DNA from: Pelosinus fermentans JBW45
Lineage (GTDB): Bacteria > Bacillota > Negativicutes > DSM-13327
NCBI RefSeq assembly: GCF_000271665.2
Contig: NZ_CP010978.1
Location: 4,633,001 to 4,697,000 of the forward strand
Direction of reading: 5' to 3'
Length of the DNA: 64,000 nt
In this document: positions 1-7,186 of the stretch, one piece after another
Numbering within the stretch: the first letter of the stretch is position 1
How the letters are laid out: every line of letters begins with the position of its first letter
The notes under the pieces: model-generated
What the model was told of the DNA's origin: nothing
The model's input: only the letters and a program-made list of their open reading frames with translations
Databases searched by the model: none
Program-made: the position numbers and the translations under genes

Positions 1-69
1 AAGATTCTCGATGGCAATGGAATTGGATACGATATGGCTTTGGAAAAGCCGGAAATATTCGTCTGTCAT
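1..69 (-). CDS. Start of an unrecognised gene, cut by the window edge
   Basis: Only the first 23 codons are inside the window (MTDEYFRLFQSHIV and on), running off position 1 on the minus strand. The ATG lies one base after the stop codon of the pentapeptide-repeat gene, and a GGAAGG ribosome site sits inside the end of that gene, so the two are translationally coupled. From position, last after spike and pentapeptide genes, it could be another cargo or accessory protein of the injection system, but nothing in the visible residues identifies it. Confidence 0.6.
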   Translation of the reverse strand, partial: MTDEYFRLFQSHIVSNSIAIENL

Positions 70-70
70 G

Positions 71-1141
71 TTATTTTTCCCCGCCTTCCGTCGTTTGGAC
101 TGCGGCCAGTTCCTGAAAATCGGAATCCGTATAGTCGCCGCCCTCGATTTCCATTTCCGTCAGTAAAGAGTCTGTCAGCAAAGCACCGGGAAAGCGGCAG
201 TTGGTAAGCCGCACGGCTTCCATTGTACAACTGGCAAATTCCAGATTGCGGTAGACATCGTTTCTTTCATTGTCTCGGCGCAGCGATTCGGCCAGCACGT
301 CCCGGAACTCAACTTCACTAAGCCGCGTATCCAGAAACAGCGCGCCGGACAACCGGACCTGCGTAAATACGGTGCGCGCAAAGCGGCAGTTGGCAAAGGT
401 GACGTCCCTTAGATCAACGTCATCAAAGGTGCAGTCTTCGAAGGTGCAATCCTGGAACCGGCTGACGCTCAAATCCAGCTGGTTAATTTTTTTTTTGCTG
501 TAGCGACATTTTTCGTAGGTGCGAAACCGCAGGGAGTCGTCCGTACTGCAATTAAAAATGTCGATGGGCGGCAGAAGGGCAAACACCGCGCCCTGCCAGT
601 CCTGGTACTCGCCAAACAGGATGTAGAATTCGTCCTCGCGCCTAAGTGCGCCGAGCGCCGGGGATGCGGCGAGGTCCTGCAGCCAGTATTTGAGCTTCGT
701 GTACAGGCCGTAGGCAAGCAGCCGGACAGATTGCCAGCGCAGGCTTTCGAGGTGGGCACTCCGTACCCAGGTCCGTTGGTTTTTTGCCGCTTCCGTCAGG
801 GCGTCTTCGTGGAAACGCCAATGGACAAACAGCCAGGCGGCGTCAATGTATTCGCTGTAAAAAGGGTCGGTTACCGGCCACTCGCTGCTGTAAAAGTCGA
901 GACGAAGTTTGGGCTCGCCAAAGTACATGGCGGTGTACAGCACCGATATAGACAGATAGGCAGCCGGCGGCAAGCCTGCTTCCTGCTGCCGCCGCGCCGC
1001 GTTTTCCATCGCGCTTTCCACGGCGGCCACGCACGGCGCGGCCGCGGCCTCTTTGGCAAGATCCCGCAGGGTGTCAGCCAGCAGCTTACCTGCCAGCGGG
1101 ACATAGTGCTCCGCCTGGAATGCGGCGACAACATCTTTCAT
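71..1141 (-). CDS. Pentapeptide-repeat protein, possible CIS cargo or accessory
   Basis: 356 aa with no signal peptide. Residues about 1-200 are helical and not recognised. From about residue 215 the chain turns into pentapeptide-type repeats (CTFEDCTFDDVDLRDVTFANCRF-like periodicity, the central L/F recurring every five residues) that continue almost to the end, predicting a right-handed quadrilateral beta-helix. The gene follows the VgrG-like spike gene by 18 bp and is coupled to the next gene. Pentapeptide proteins occur as T6SS effectors and VgrG-linked extensions, but also as many unrelated proteins, so a role as cargo is inferred from position only. Reading of the repeats is firm; function is open. 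Confidence 0.75.
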   Translation of the reverse strand: MKDVVAAFQAEHYVPLAGKLLADTLRDLAKEAAAAPCVAAVESAMENAARRQQEAGLPPAAYLSISVLYTAMYFGEPKLRLDFYSSEWPVTDPFYSEYIDAAWLFVHWRFHEDALTEAAKNQRTWVRSAHLESLRWQSVRLLAYGLYTKLKYWLQDLAASPALGALRREDEFYILFGEYQDWQGAVFALLPPIDIFNCSTDDSLRFRTYEKCRYSKKKINQLDLSVSRFQDCTFEDCTFDDVDLRDVTFANCRFARTVFTQVRLSGALFLDTRLSEVEFRDVLAESLRRDNERNDVYRNLEFASCTMEAVRLTNCRFPGALLTDSLLTEMEIEGGDYTDSDFQELAAVQTTEGGEK

Positions 1142-1159
1142 GGGTTCCGTCTCCTTTCA

Positions 1160-2557
1160 TTAGGTGATGACAACGTCCTTGGCCGCCAGGGTAATCTGGT
1201 CTGGCAGCATGTTGATGAACGATTCGCCCGATTTGAGCAGGATCTGTTCTTTGGCCAGCACCTGGATGTCTTTTTTTGCCTGTACGGTGACGTTGGCTTC
1301 CGATTCGACGGTGATATTCTGGGCGGAGACGATCTTGATACCGTCGTCCTGCGTCAGGTCAATGAAAATTTTCTGATGCTGGCAGATGATATACAGTCCC
1401 CCGTCCGTCATCAGGAGTTCTTTGCCGCTGGGAGCTTTGAGGCTCTTATGGCGCGGGTTGGCCAGCGGCGCCGTATTGATCGAGCTGGCAGCAAAACCGT
1501 CCGCTTCATTTTTGGAAGGGAACATGATGCGCACGTAATCGCCAATTTCCGGCATGCAGTACCAGCCACTGCCGTCGCTGCTGGAGTAGGCGGTCGAATA
1601 GGGAAACCACCAGTCACCGCTGCCGTCGTACTCTTTGTCGATCTCGATAAGATGCACTTTGACGGTATCGCGCTGCACGTCTTTAACCTGGCCGATCAGC
1701 ACCCGGCCGGCGCAAGCGGTGTTGGACACCTGCGGCGCGACAAAGCCGGTTTTTCCGGCCAGGAGGTATTCCATTTCCAAAATGCCGTCGACGAGCCGGG
1801 CTTCCACTCTCTTGACGCGGCACTCGCTGCCGTTGATGGAGATGATGTCACCCAGGTAGACATAGTCGTAGGACCGGGCGATCAGGGCGGAGAAATCCTG
1901 TCGCAGCGCCTCGCCGCCGTCTGCCATATAGTTCTCAGTAACCTGGTTATATTCGTCGTCCTGCTTGCCATGCAGAAAGGAGGTGGTGGTGATTTCCTTG
2001 GTGTTGGCCACCGGCGGCAAGCCGACGAACACCAGCGGTTTAGGCGCAGTGATGCTGGTGAAGACCGGTACGTTGAAGCGGGAGGCCATGCGTTTGGTAA
2101 ATTCCCAGTTGGTCTCGTCCATCTGCATGACGAGCGCGCCGATGGCTTGGTCGGTTACGGTCAGTTCCACGCTGCCGTTGCCGTCGTAGGCTTCGTTGAG
2201 GATCTGTTCGTAGGTTTTACCGCCACTTTGATAGGTGCGTGATATTTTTTTGATGTCCTGCAAGAAGCTGGTGGTAATGCCCCGAACGGTCAGCACGCTG
2301 TAGCCGGCTTCATTCGCCACCGACAGGTTTTTGACGCCGCCTGTAAACAGGGTGACCGTCTCTTCCCCGGCCGAACTGGTCACGGTAATCGACGTGGTTT
2401 CGTCGGCCCGCTGCTGGCAGTCTTTGGCATCTTCCGGCGCGATTTCACCGACAATGGTAATCTGGCCGTGTTCGTTGGGCCGGTGCGAAATATACAGTTC
2501 CTTGATGCGCGTAAAGGGGAAGCCTTCCACTTGAATCATGTTGTGTATGATACTCAT
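1160..2557 (-). CDS. VgrG-like spike protein of a contractile injection system
   Basis: 465 aa, matching the layout of VgrG / phage late-control D proteins. Residues 1-275 look like the gp27-type hub (beta-rich, with a WEFTKRMASRFN segment typical of these folds, which read a misfolded-free hub helix). Residues 285-365 form a gp5-like OB fold (VLIGQVKDV, MPEIGDYVRIMFPS). Residues 375-465 are a short repetitive needle with alternating hydrophobics (KIVSAQNITVESEANVTVQA). It would cap the tube and pierce the target membrane. It lies between the adaptor-like gene (7 bp upstream) and the pentapeptide gene. No C-terminal toxin domain is visible, so any effector must be carried separately. Confidence 0.85.
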   Translation of the reverse strand: MSIIHNMIQVEGFPFTRIKELYISHRPNEHGQITIVGEIAPEDAKDCQQRADETTSITVTSSAGEETVTLFTGGVKNLSVANEAGYSVLTVRGITTSFLQDIKKISRTYQSGGKTYEQILNEAYDGNGSVELTVTDQAIGALVMQMDETNWEFTKRMASRFNVPVFTSITAPKPLVFVGLPPVANTKEITTTSFLHGKQDDEYNQVTENYMADGGEALRQDFSALIARSYDYVYLGDIISINGSECRVKRVEARLVDGILEMEYLLAGKTGFVAPQVSNTACAGRVLIGQVKDVQRDTVKVHLIEIDKEYDGSGDWWFPYSTAYSSSDGSGWYCMPEIGDYVRIMFPSKNEADGFAASSINTAPLANPRHKSLKAPSGKELLMTDGGLYIICQHQKIFIDLTQDDGIKIVSAQNITVESEANVTVQAKKDIQVLAKEQILLKSGESFINMLPDQITLAAKDVVIT

Positions 2558-2564
2558 ACCGTTC

Positions 2565-3182
2565 TCACTCCCTATTTACCAAAATCCGGTAGGATGCAAT
2601 GATTTCCTCGGCAAGCGGCTCCAGCCGCTTGCGGTCCTGATAACGGAAATTGACGAAGCCAATAAGCAGCCGGGCGTCAACGTTAGCGTAGAACATCATG
2701 TTATAGAGCGCGCCTTCCAGCGTCTGGCTGATAAAATCCATTTTCGCCACCTGCCGGCCACCGCAATGGATGGTTTCCGTTTTGACCACTTTTACCTGCG
2801 GGCCACCTTTTTCCAGCAGGCCACGGGCCAGTTTGGGAAATTCCTTGATCTGTTCTTCGGGTACTACGTGCCGTGTATGGTTAAAGCCCACCATAAAATA
2901 CAGCGGCTCGTTGCCCAGTACAAGCTGCGGGCAGTTGCCCAGGGGAAACAGCGCCTGTACGACGTCTGCTTCCAGGGGAATAAAGTCTGCGGGAAGCCGG
3001 ATGGAGATTTGTCCGTCCAGTAGTTCCCGGTCGGCAAATACGGTCGGATAGCCGAAAATATCGACCGTTTCGTCGTAAATGCTCTGCGTAAGTTCCCGTT
3101 CGACAGCCTCGTCGGCATGGGCGTTTTTTTCTGCCGCTTTCACACTATTTTTTAGTTCCAGGATTCTTTCGTCCATTTCCAT
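2565..3182 (-). CDS. DcrB/DUF1795-like protein, possible spike or effector adaptor
   Basis: 205 aa from the chosen ATG, which has an AAAGGAGG site 10 bases upstream; an upstream in-frame ATG at 3212 would overlap the previous gene and lacks a site. The first 45 residues are helical and charged. The rest alternates strands and helices with a central ISIRLPADFIPLEADVV and an RLLIGFVNFRYQDR near the end, resembling the DcrB/PsbP-like fold used by EagR-type T6SS chaperones (DUF1795). Its place directly before the spike gene fits such an adaptor. The family link is by fold-like pattern only and could be wrong. Confidence 0.5.
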   Translation of the reverse strand: MEMDERILELKNSVKAAEKNAHADEAVERELTQSIYDETVDIFGYPTVFADRELLDGQISIRLPADFIPLEADVVQALFPLGNCPQLVLGNEPLYFMVGFNHTRHVVPEEQIKEFPKLARGLLEKGGPQVKVVKTETIHCGGRQVAKMDFISQTLEGALYNMMFYANVDARLLIGFVNFRYQDRKRLEPLAEEIIASYRILVNRE

Positions 3183-3201
3183 TCCAGCATTGCCTCCTTT
3201 G

Positions 3202-3978
3202 TCAATCCACAATAACCTGGCGCCTTTGGCGCTCCGTGCGGGAAAGTTCGCGTTCGCCGTTGTCTTTGATCCGGCTTAATATGGTAAGCAGCGCTTCAAA
3301 AATCACCAGGTTGTCGTATTCGGTAAAGGCTTTTTTCAGCTTGGTGGCTGTATAGAGGAGTATGACCTCTCGGTTCAGTGCCTCCTTAGCGTTCAGAGCC
3401 TGCAGACAAAACGCCGTATCGACAGGGTCCATGGCGTACGCGGCCGCTTCCCGGGCAAAGGCGCGGGTGATGTCCGGCGAAAGCGAGCTGGCCCCGCCAG
3501 CGGCAAAGGGTGCGTAGATGGTGTTGACGGTATCGAATTCGGTATTGCGGTCGGCAAAATCCACATAGTTCATCCGGAGCCTGGCGCCGGCCTGCAGTTT
3601 AAAGCGGCATAGTTCCATTTCTTCTTTGCCCAGCCTGAGATTGTCCGCAAGCGTAGTTTCCACTTCGCGGTAGATATAGCCGTCTTTTCGGACTTCGTCC
3701 TTGAACTCCAGCTTGAAGACCGCCCAATTGTCGGTCGGAAAGTAAGCAAGGGAAAGCGGTTCGATAATCAGGTATACATTGTCCTTATAGCGGATGACGC
3801 CCCGGTGTAAGGTAATGGTATCCACCGTTGTCGTAATGCGGCAGCCACTGACAATACCGTCGCTATAGTCTTCGTGGATAAGCCGCCCGTATTCGTACGC
3901 GTAGTCGCGCAGTTCTGTCAGCATGGTCGTTCGCAGTACATGTGCATGTTCAAAGAGGGGAAAAACCTGTCCATTCAT
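3202..3978 (-). CDS. Putative CIS baseplate component
   Basis: 258 aa, no membrane segment. The N-terminal 100 residues are beta-rich with a DYSDGIVSGCRITTTVDTIT stretch followed by a short extended segment, a pattern that recurs in tail-fibre and baseplate proteins. The C-terminal 100 residues are helical (TAFCLQALNAKEALNREVI). Ribosome site AAAGGAGG precedes the ATG. It sits with two other unrecognised soluble proteins between the Sel1 protein and the spike gene, the place where baseplate wedge genes are found in other CIS loci. Alternative: a short TssK-like connector. Assignment is positional. Confidence 0.45.
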   Translation of the reverse strand: MNGQVFPLFEHAHVLRTTMLTELRDYAYEYGRLIHEDYSDGIVSGCRITTTVDTITLHRGVIRYKDNVYLIIEPLSLAYFPTDNWAVFKLEFKDEVRKDGYIYREVETTLADNLRLGKEEMELCRFKLQAGARLRMNYVDFADRNTEFDTVNTIYAPFAAGGASSLSPDITRAFAREAAAYAMDPVDTAFCLQALNAKEALNREVILLYTATKLKKAFTEYDNLVIFEALLTILSRIKDNGERELSRTERQRRQVIVD

Positions 3979-4009
3979 AAATCATTTGCCTCCTTTTTCA
4001 AAAGCAGTC

Positions 4010-4720
4010 CTAAAACAGCGCGATGGCGTCGGGCTGCATGGCGGCGTCTACGCCGATGATGCCGAAATGGTATTCCCAGAACAGCCGCGCCGAAAAGCCA
4101 AAGGGCAGAAACAATTCGAGCAGGAACTGCAGGATTTGCGCCTTCTCTTTTGTTTCTTTTTCGCCGAGATACAAGAGCAGTTCTTTGTTGTTATAATTGC
4201 TTTGGTACAGCAGGCTGCCGGTAAACGCCGTCCGGACCGCCCGGCGGAAAACCCGCAGGCTGGTTCCGATCTGAAGCTGGGTTAGGAGTTCGTTGGCCAG
4301 ACTAAATTGCAGCTTCCGGTCCATGACCGCCACCGCCGCGGCTGCTTCCCGGCCGTAAACGCCGTCCAAAAGCTCGGCCCGCAATTGGCGGACGAAGTAT
4401 TCCCGCTTGGTAAGGCCGTGCTTTAAATCGATTTCACTTAAGAGATGCACGACAATATCGAAAAAGCTGGCAGCGCATTGGGCAAAATCCCGGTTTTCCG
4501 GCCGGGCCAGCAGCTCGGGATGCAGAAGTTCCTGAAAAATATGGCTGAACCGATAGAGCGCGTTGATCTCGGCAACCGTGCTTTCTAGCCTGTCCTGATT
4601 GATGCAGGGGAACGCCTGCTCGCAATACGGACTGTATTCTTTCGCCTGCTGAAACAAGAGCTCAGCTTTGTCCATGCCTTGCGCTTCGGCCTGTAAAACG
4701 ATGTCCCAGATAAAATTCAC
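4010..4720 (-). CDS. Unrecognised helical protein of the CIS operon
   Basis: 236 aa starting with GTG behind an AAGGAGGGGG site. The whole chain is helical, begins with MNFIWDIVLQAEAQGMDKAELLFQQA and contains a SYRFSH-like acidic-aromatic middle and a hydrophobic C-terminal third (LQFLLELFLPFGFSARLFWEYHFG). No signal peptide. It is separated by 12 bp from the upstream 429-aa gene and by 31 bp from the next. I do not recognise the family. Conserved position among probable baseplate genes suggests a structural role, perhaps a wedge or clamp subunit. Confidence 0.5.
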   Translation of the reverse strand: MNFIWDIVLQAEAQGMDKAELLFQQAKEYSPYCEQAFPCINQDRLESTVAEINALYRFSHIFQELLHPELLARPENRDFAQCAASFFDIVVHLLSEIDLKHGLTKREYFVRQLRAELLDGVYGREAAAAVAVMDRKLQFSLANELLTQLQIGTSLRVFRRAVRTAFTGSLLYQSNYNNKELLLYLGEKETKEKAQILQFLLELFLPFGFSARLFWEYHFGIIGVDAAMQPDAIALF

Positions 4721-4732
4721 GGCTCCCCCTCC

Positions 4733-6022
4733 TTACACCAGCCGGCCGCAGCATTCGTATTCGGGAAAGTGACGCTGCACCACGCTCACTAAAAAGCTCA
4801 TAATATCCCGGTTGAGGTAAAAATCGTAGTCGGCAGGCTGAAAATCGAGCCGCATTGCCGTTTCCCAGGTACCTGTTCTGAGTTCGTCCCGGATGAAGTC
4901 GTCCACGATATAGGTTTCTTTGTCAGGAAAATTGGCTACCAGCTCCACACCGGCAAAGGTCAGGTCCCGTTCGTAGCCGCAGGCCTGAATCAGCCGGCTC
5001 AGTTCCAGCTTGGTCTTGATCGGCTGCCGTAATACGCCCATAAGCGTATCGGCGAAAGACGCCTGTTTGGCGTTGCCCATCAGCCGGTTGGAATACTCAC
5101 GCTTGTCCTGGGGATTGCACTGGTACATTTCCCAGGTCACAGGATCTTCCAGCGGGCAAGTGATCAGAAGATCTCCTTTGGTCCAGCGGATGTTGGCAAC
5201 GCTCACATCGGAATTGGTCACAAGATACCGAGCATCTTCCTGGAATTTATGCCGGAAAATCCGGTGTTCGTAATTAATCTTGTCCACGCACGGCTCCGGA
5301 TAGGTGCTCGTACGGATGGCAACCGTCTCCAGATTCCACAGCGGCACCTGGTGGTAACGGATCGTTGGGGCATATTCTTCGAAGTCAATTACGGCTTCTT
5401 CAATAATTTCCTGTGCGTTCCAGTTTTCGATCCCGTCGATATAGACGTCGAACAATTTGTATAAATACGGCGCACAGACGCTGCGCCAGGGCAGGTAGTT
5501 CAAGTGAAAAATCCGGTACAAATCTTCAATCTGTCGCCTGTACGCCAGGTTGCGGCGGACATGAAACTGCGCGGTGTATTCGCTGTGCCGTGTCTTGATT
5601 ACGCCGCGGAAATTTCGTTCGGGCCGGTCGAATTGGCAAGCTTCCAGATGGTCTGCCTGCAGAAAAACGGTATAGAGAAAAAACGGCGACTTTTCATTAA
5701 GGCTTGTAAGGAGCGCCTCGGCGTCCACCTGATGAGGCCGCATGTCTTCCGGCCGCATGGGCAGTAAAAAGTCATCTGTCACGTCACAGAGCCTGCGGTC
5801 AATAATATTCGTTACAATCGCCGGGCCTTCCACCGGCATCGGCACTTCCTCAAACACGCGCTGCTCCAGTCCCTTGTACTCTGCTTCGATTTCGCCGTGC
5901 AGTTCGAGAAACAGTCCTTCGACAACGGATGTGAAGACACGGCGGCTTTCCAGATTATCAATTTCAAGCAGTCTTTTTTTTATATAACTTCGCATGTCAA
6001 ATTCTTCGTCAAATATGCGCAT
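4733..6022 (-). CDS. Putative CIS baseplate wedge protein
   Basis: 429 aa, soluble. It begins with an acidic helical segment (MRIFDEEFDMRSYIKKRLLEI, LELHGEIEAEYKGLEQRV), continues with a mixed alpha/beta body rich in aromatic residues, and ends PEYECCGRLV. The start lies 2 bp past the stop of the Sel1-repeat gene, so the pair is translationally coupled. Size and position match TssF/gp6-type wedge proteins, but no diagnostic motif is visible, so this is inference from context. A structure prediction would settle it. Confidence 0.5.
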   Translation of the reverse strand: MRIFDEEFDMRSYIKKRLLEIDNLESRRVFTSVVEGLFLELHGEIEAEYKGLEQRVFEEVPMPVEGPAIVTNIIDRRLCDVTDDFLLPMRPEDMRPHQVDAEALLTSLNEKSPFFLYTVFLQADHLEACQFDRPERNFRGVIKTRHSEYTAQFHVRRNLAYRRQIEDLYRIFHLNYLPWRSVCAPYLYKLFDVYIDGIENWNAQEIIEEAVIDFEEYAPTIRYHQVPLWNLETVAIRTSTYPEPCVDKINYEHRIFRHKFQEDARYLVTNSDVSVANIRWTKGDLLITCPLEDPVTWEMYQCNPQDKREYSNRLMGNAKQASFADTLMGVLRQPIKTKLELSRLIQACGYERDLTFAGVELVANFPDKETYIVDDFIRDELRTGTWETAMRLDFQPADYDFYLNRDIMSFLVSVVQRHFPEYECCGRLV

Positions 6023-6024
6023 GT

Positions 6025-7161
6025 CTATCCCTCTTTCTCCAGCCTGTCCGCCTGCTGCTGTGCATCCGCGATGCCGGCCGCACCGGCCGCGCGGAAAAGC
6101 TTGAGCGCCAGTTCCTTGTTTTTCTGCACCACGTTGCCGGCCAGGTAGGCTTTGCCCAGCATATACTGGGCCAGCGGCTCGTTTTGGGCCGCCGCCGTTT
6201 TAAAAAGCGCAACCGCTGTTTTTTCGTCCTGCTCCACGCCGCGTCCGGTATAATACGCCGTTCCCAAGAGCGCCTGCGCCGCCGCATAGTCCTGACTGGC
6301 GGCCAGTTGCCACCAGCGGACGGCGGCCGCGTAGTCCTGGGTGACAAGGCGGCCCCAGAATGCATTGGTGCCCGCCTGCGTATAGAGTTCGGTCAGGGGT
6401 GTCTTTTCTGCTTCCTTTTTCCAGTCGAGATTTTCGCCAAAGTCCAGCTTGACGTCCGTCCCTTTCTGCCCAATTTTTTGAAGAAAGTCTTTCGCCTGCG
6501 GATTGCCCTGCTGCGCCGCCGTACGGAACCGCTTCACAGCCGCCGCTTTGTCCGCCTGCATGTTCGTTTTATAGCCGTCGATGCCCAGCAGCACTCTGGC
6601 AAGCGCCGAGCCGTCCTGTTCGGCCCGCAGGTAACGCCGCTCGGCTTCCGCTGGGCTTTTCGGCCTACCGCCGAAGCCTTCGGCATAGGCCAGCCCCACA
6701 TAGGCGCTGGCGTCCGGGTGGCCGCTGATGGAAGCCCTGCGCCACCACTCGACCGCCGCCTTATCGTCTGTGTCTACCTGGCGGCCGGTATAGTATGCGA
6801 ATCCTAAGATATACTGCGCCTGGATGTCGCCGGCTTTGGCCATGGCCTCTACCTGCCCAAAAGCCTCGTCGGCCGCCTGTTTGGCGGCGTCGGCTTTTTC
6901 CCTGGCTGCTTTTTTGGCTTCTTTTTTATTGGCCGCCGGTTTTTCCGGCGATGCACCGGGAATATCCACTTGTGGCGTTTTCGGCACTGCCGGCGGTTTG
7001 GCTTTTGCTTTCATTTTTTCTACCGCCGCCACTGCCGTACCGGCGACGGCGATTTTCTTTACTTCGTCCTGACTGATGTTTACCGCTTGCGCTTGAGGCA
7101 GTGCGGCCAGGACGACAAGCACCGGCAGGAGTGCCGCCATCCATCGGGCTGCTTTTTTCAT
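6025..7161 (-). CDS. Secreted Sel1/TPR-like repeat protein of the CIS operon
   Basis: 378 aa. Residues 1-27 are a Sec signal peptide (KK, hydrophobic core ALLPVLVVLAALP, cleavage near AQA-V). After an Ala/Lys/Pro-rich linker (about 55-100) come Sel1-type repeats in two blocks: residues about 100-215 (AQYILGFAYYTGRQV, AYVGLAYAEGFGG, AKDFLQKIG) and 265-370 (AQALLGTAYYTGRGV, AQYMLGKAYLAGNVV). Sel1 repeats make scaffolding solenoids. A protein exported across the inner membrane in a CIS operon of a diderm would act in the periplasm, for example as scaffold or anchor. Function is inferred. Confidence 0.8.
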   Translation of the reverse strand: MKKAARWMAALLPVLVVLAALPQAQAVNISQDEVKKIAVAGTAVAAVEKMKAKAKPPAVPKTPQVDIPGASPEKPAANKKEAKKAAREKADAAKQAADEAFGQVEAMAKAGDIQAQYILGFAYYTGRQVDTDDKAAVEWWRRASISGHPDASAYVGLAYAEGFGGRPKSPAEAERRYLRAEQDGSALARVLLGIDGYKTNMQADKAAAVKRFRTAAQQGNPQAKDFLQKIGQKGTDVKLDFGENLDWKKEAEKTPLTELYTQAGTNAFWGRLVTQDYAAAVRWWQLAASQDYAAAQALLGTAYYTGRGVEQDEKTAVALFKTAAAQNEPLAQYMLGKAYLAGNVVQKNKELALKLFRAAGAAGIADAQQQADRLEKEG

Positions 7162-7186
7162 CGGTACCCTCCTTATGCGTCGGTTG

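Noticed and set aside
731-2242. A 503-codon open frame on the plus strand opposite the VgrG-like and pentapeptide genes
   Set aside because: It is a shadow of GC-rich codons: no ribosome site, no domain, and it spans two well-supported minus-strand genes.
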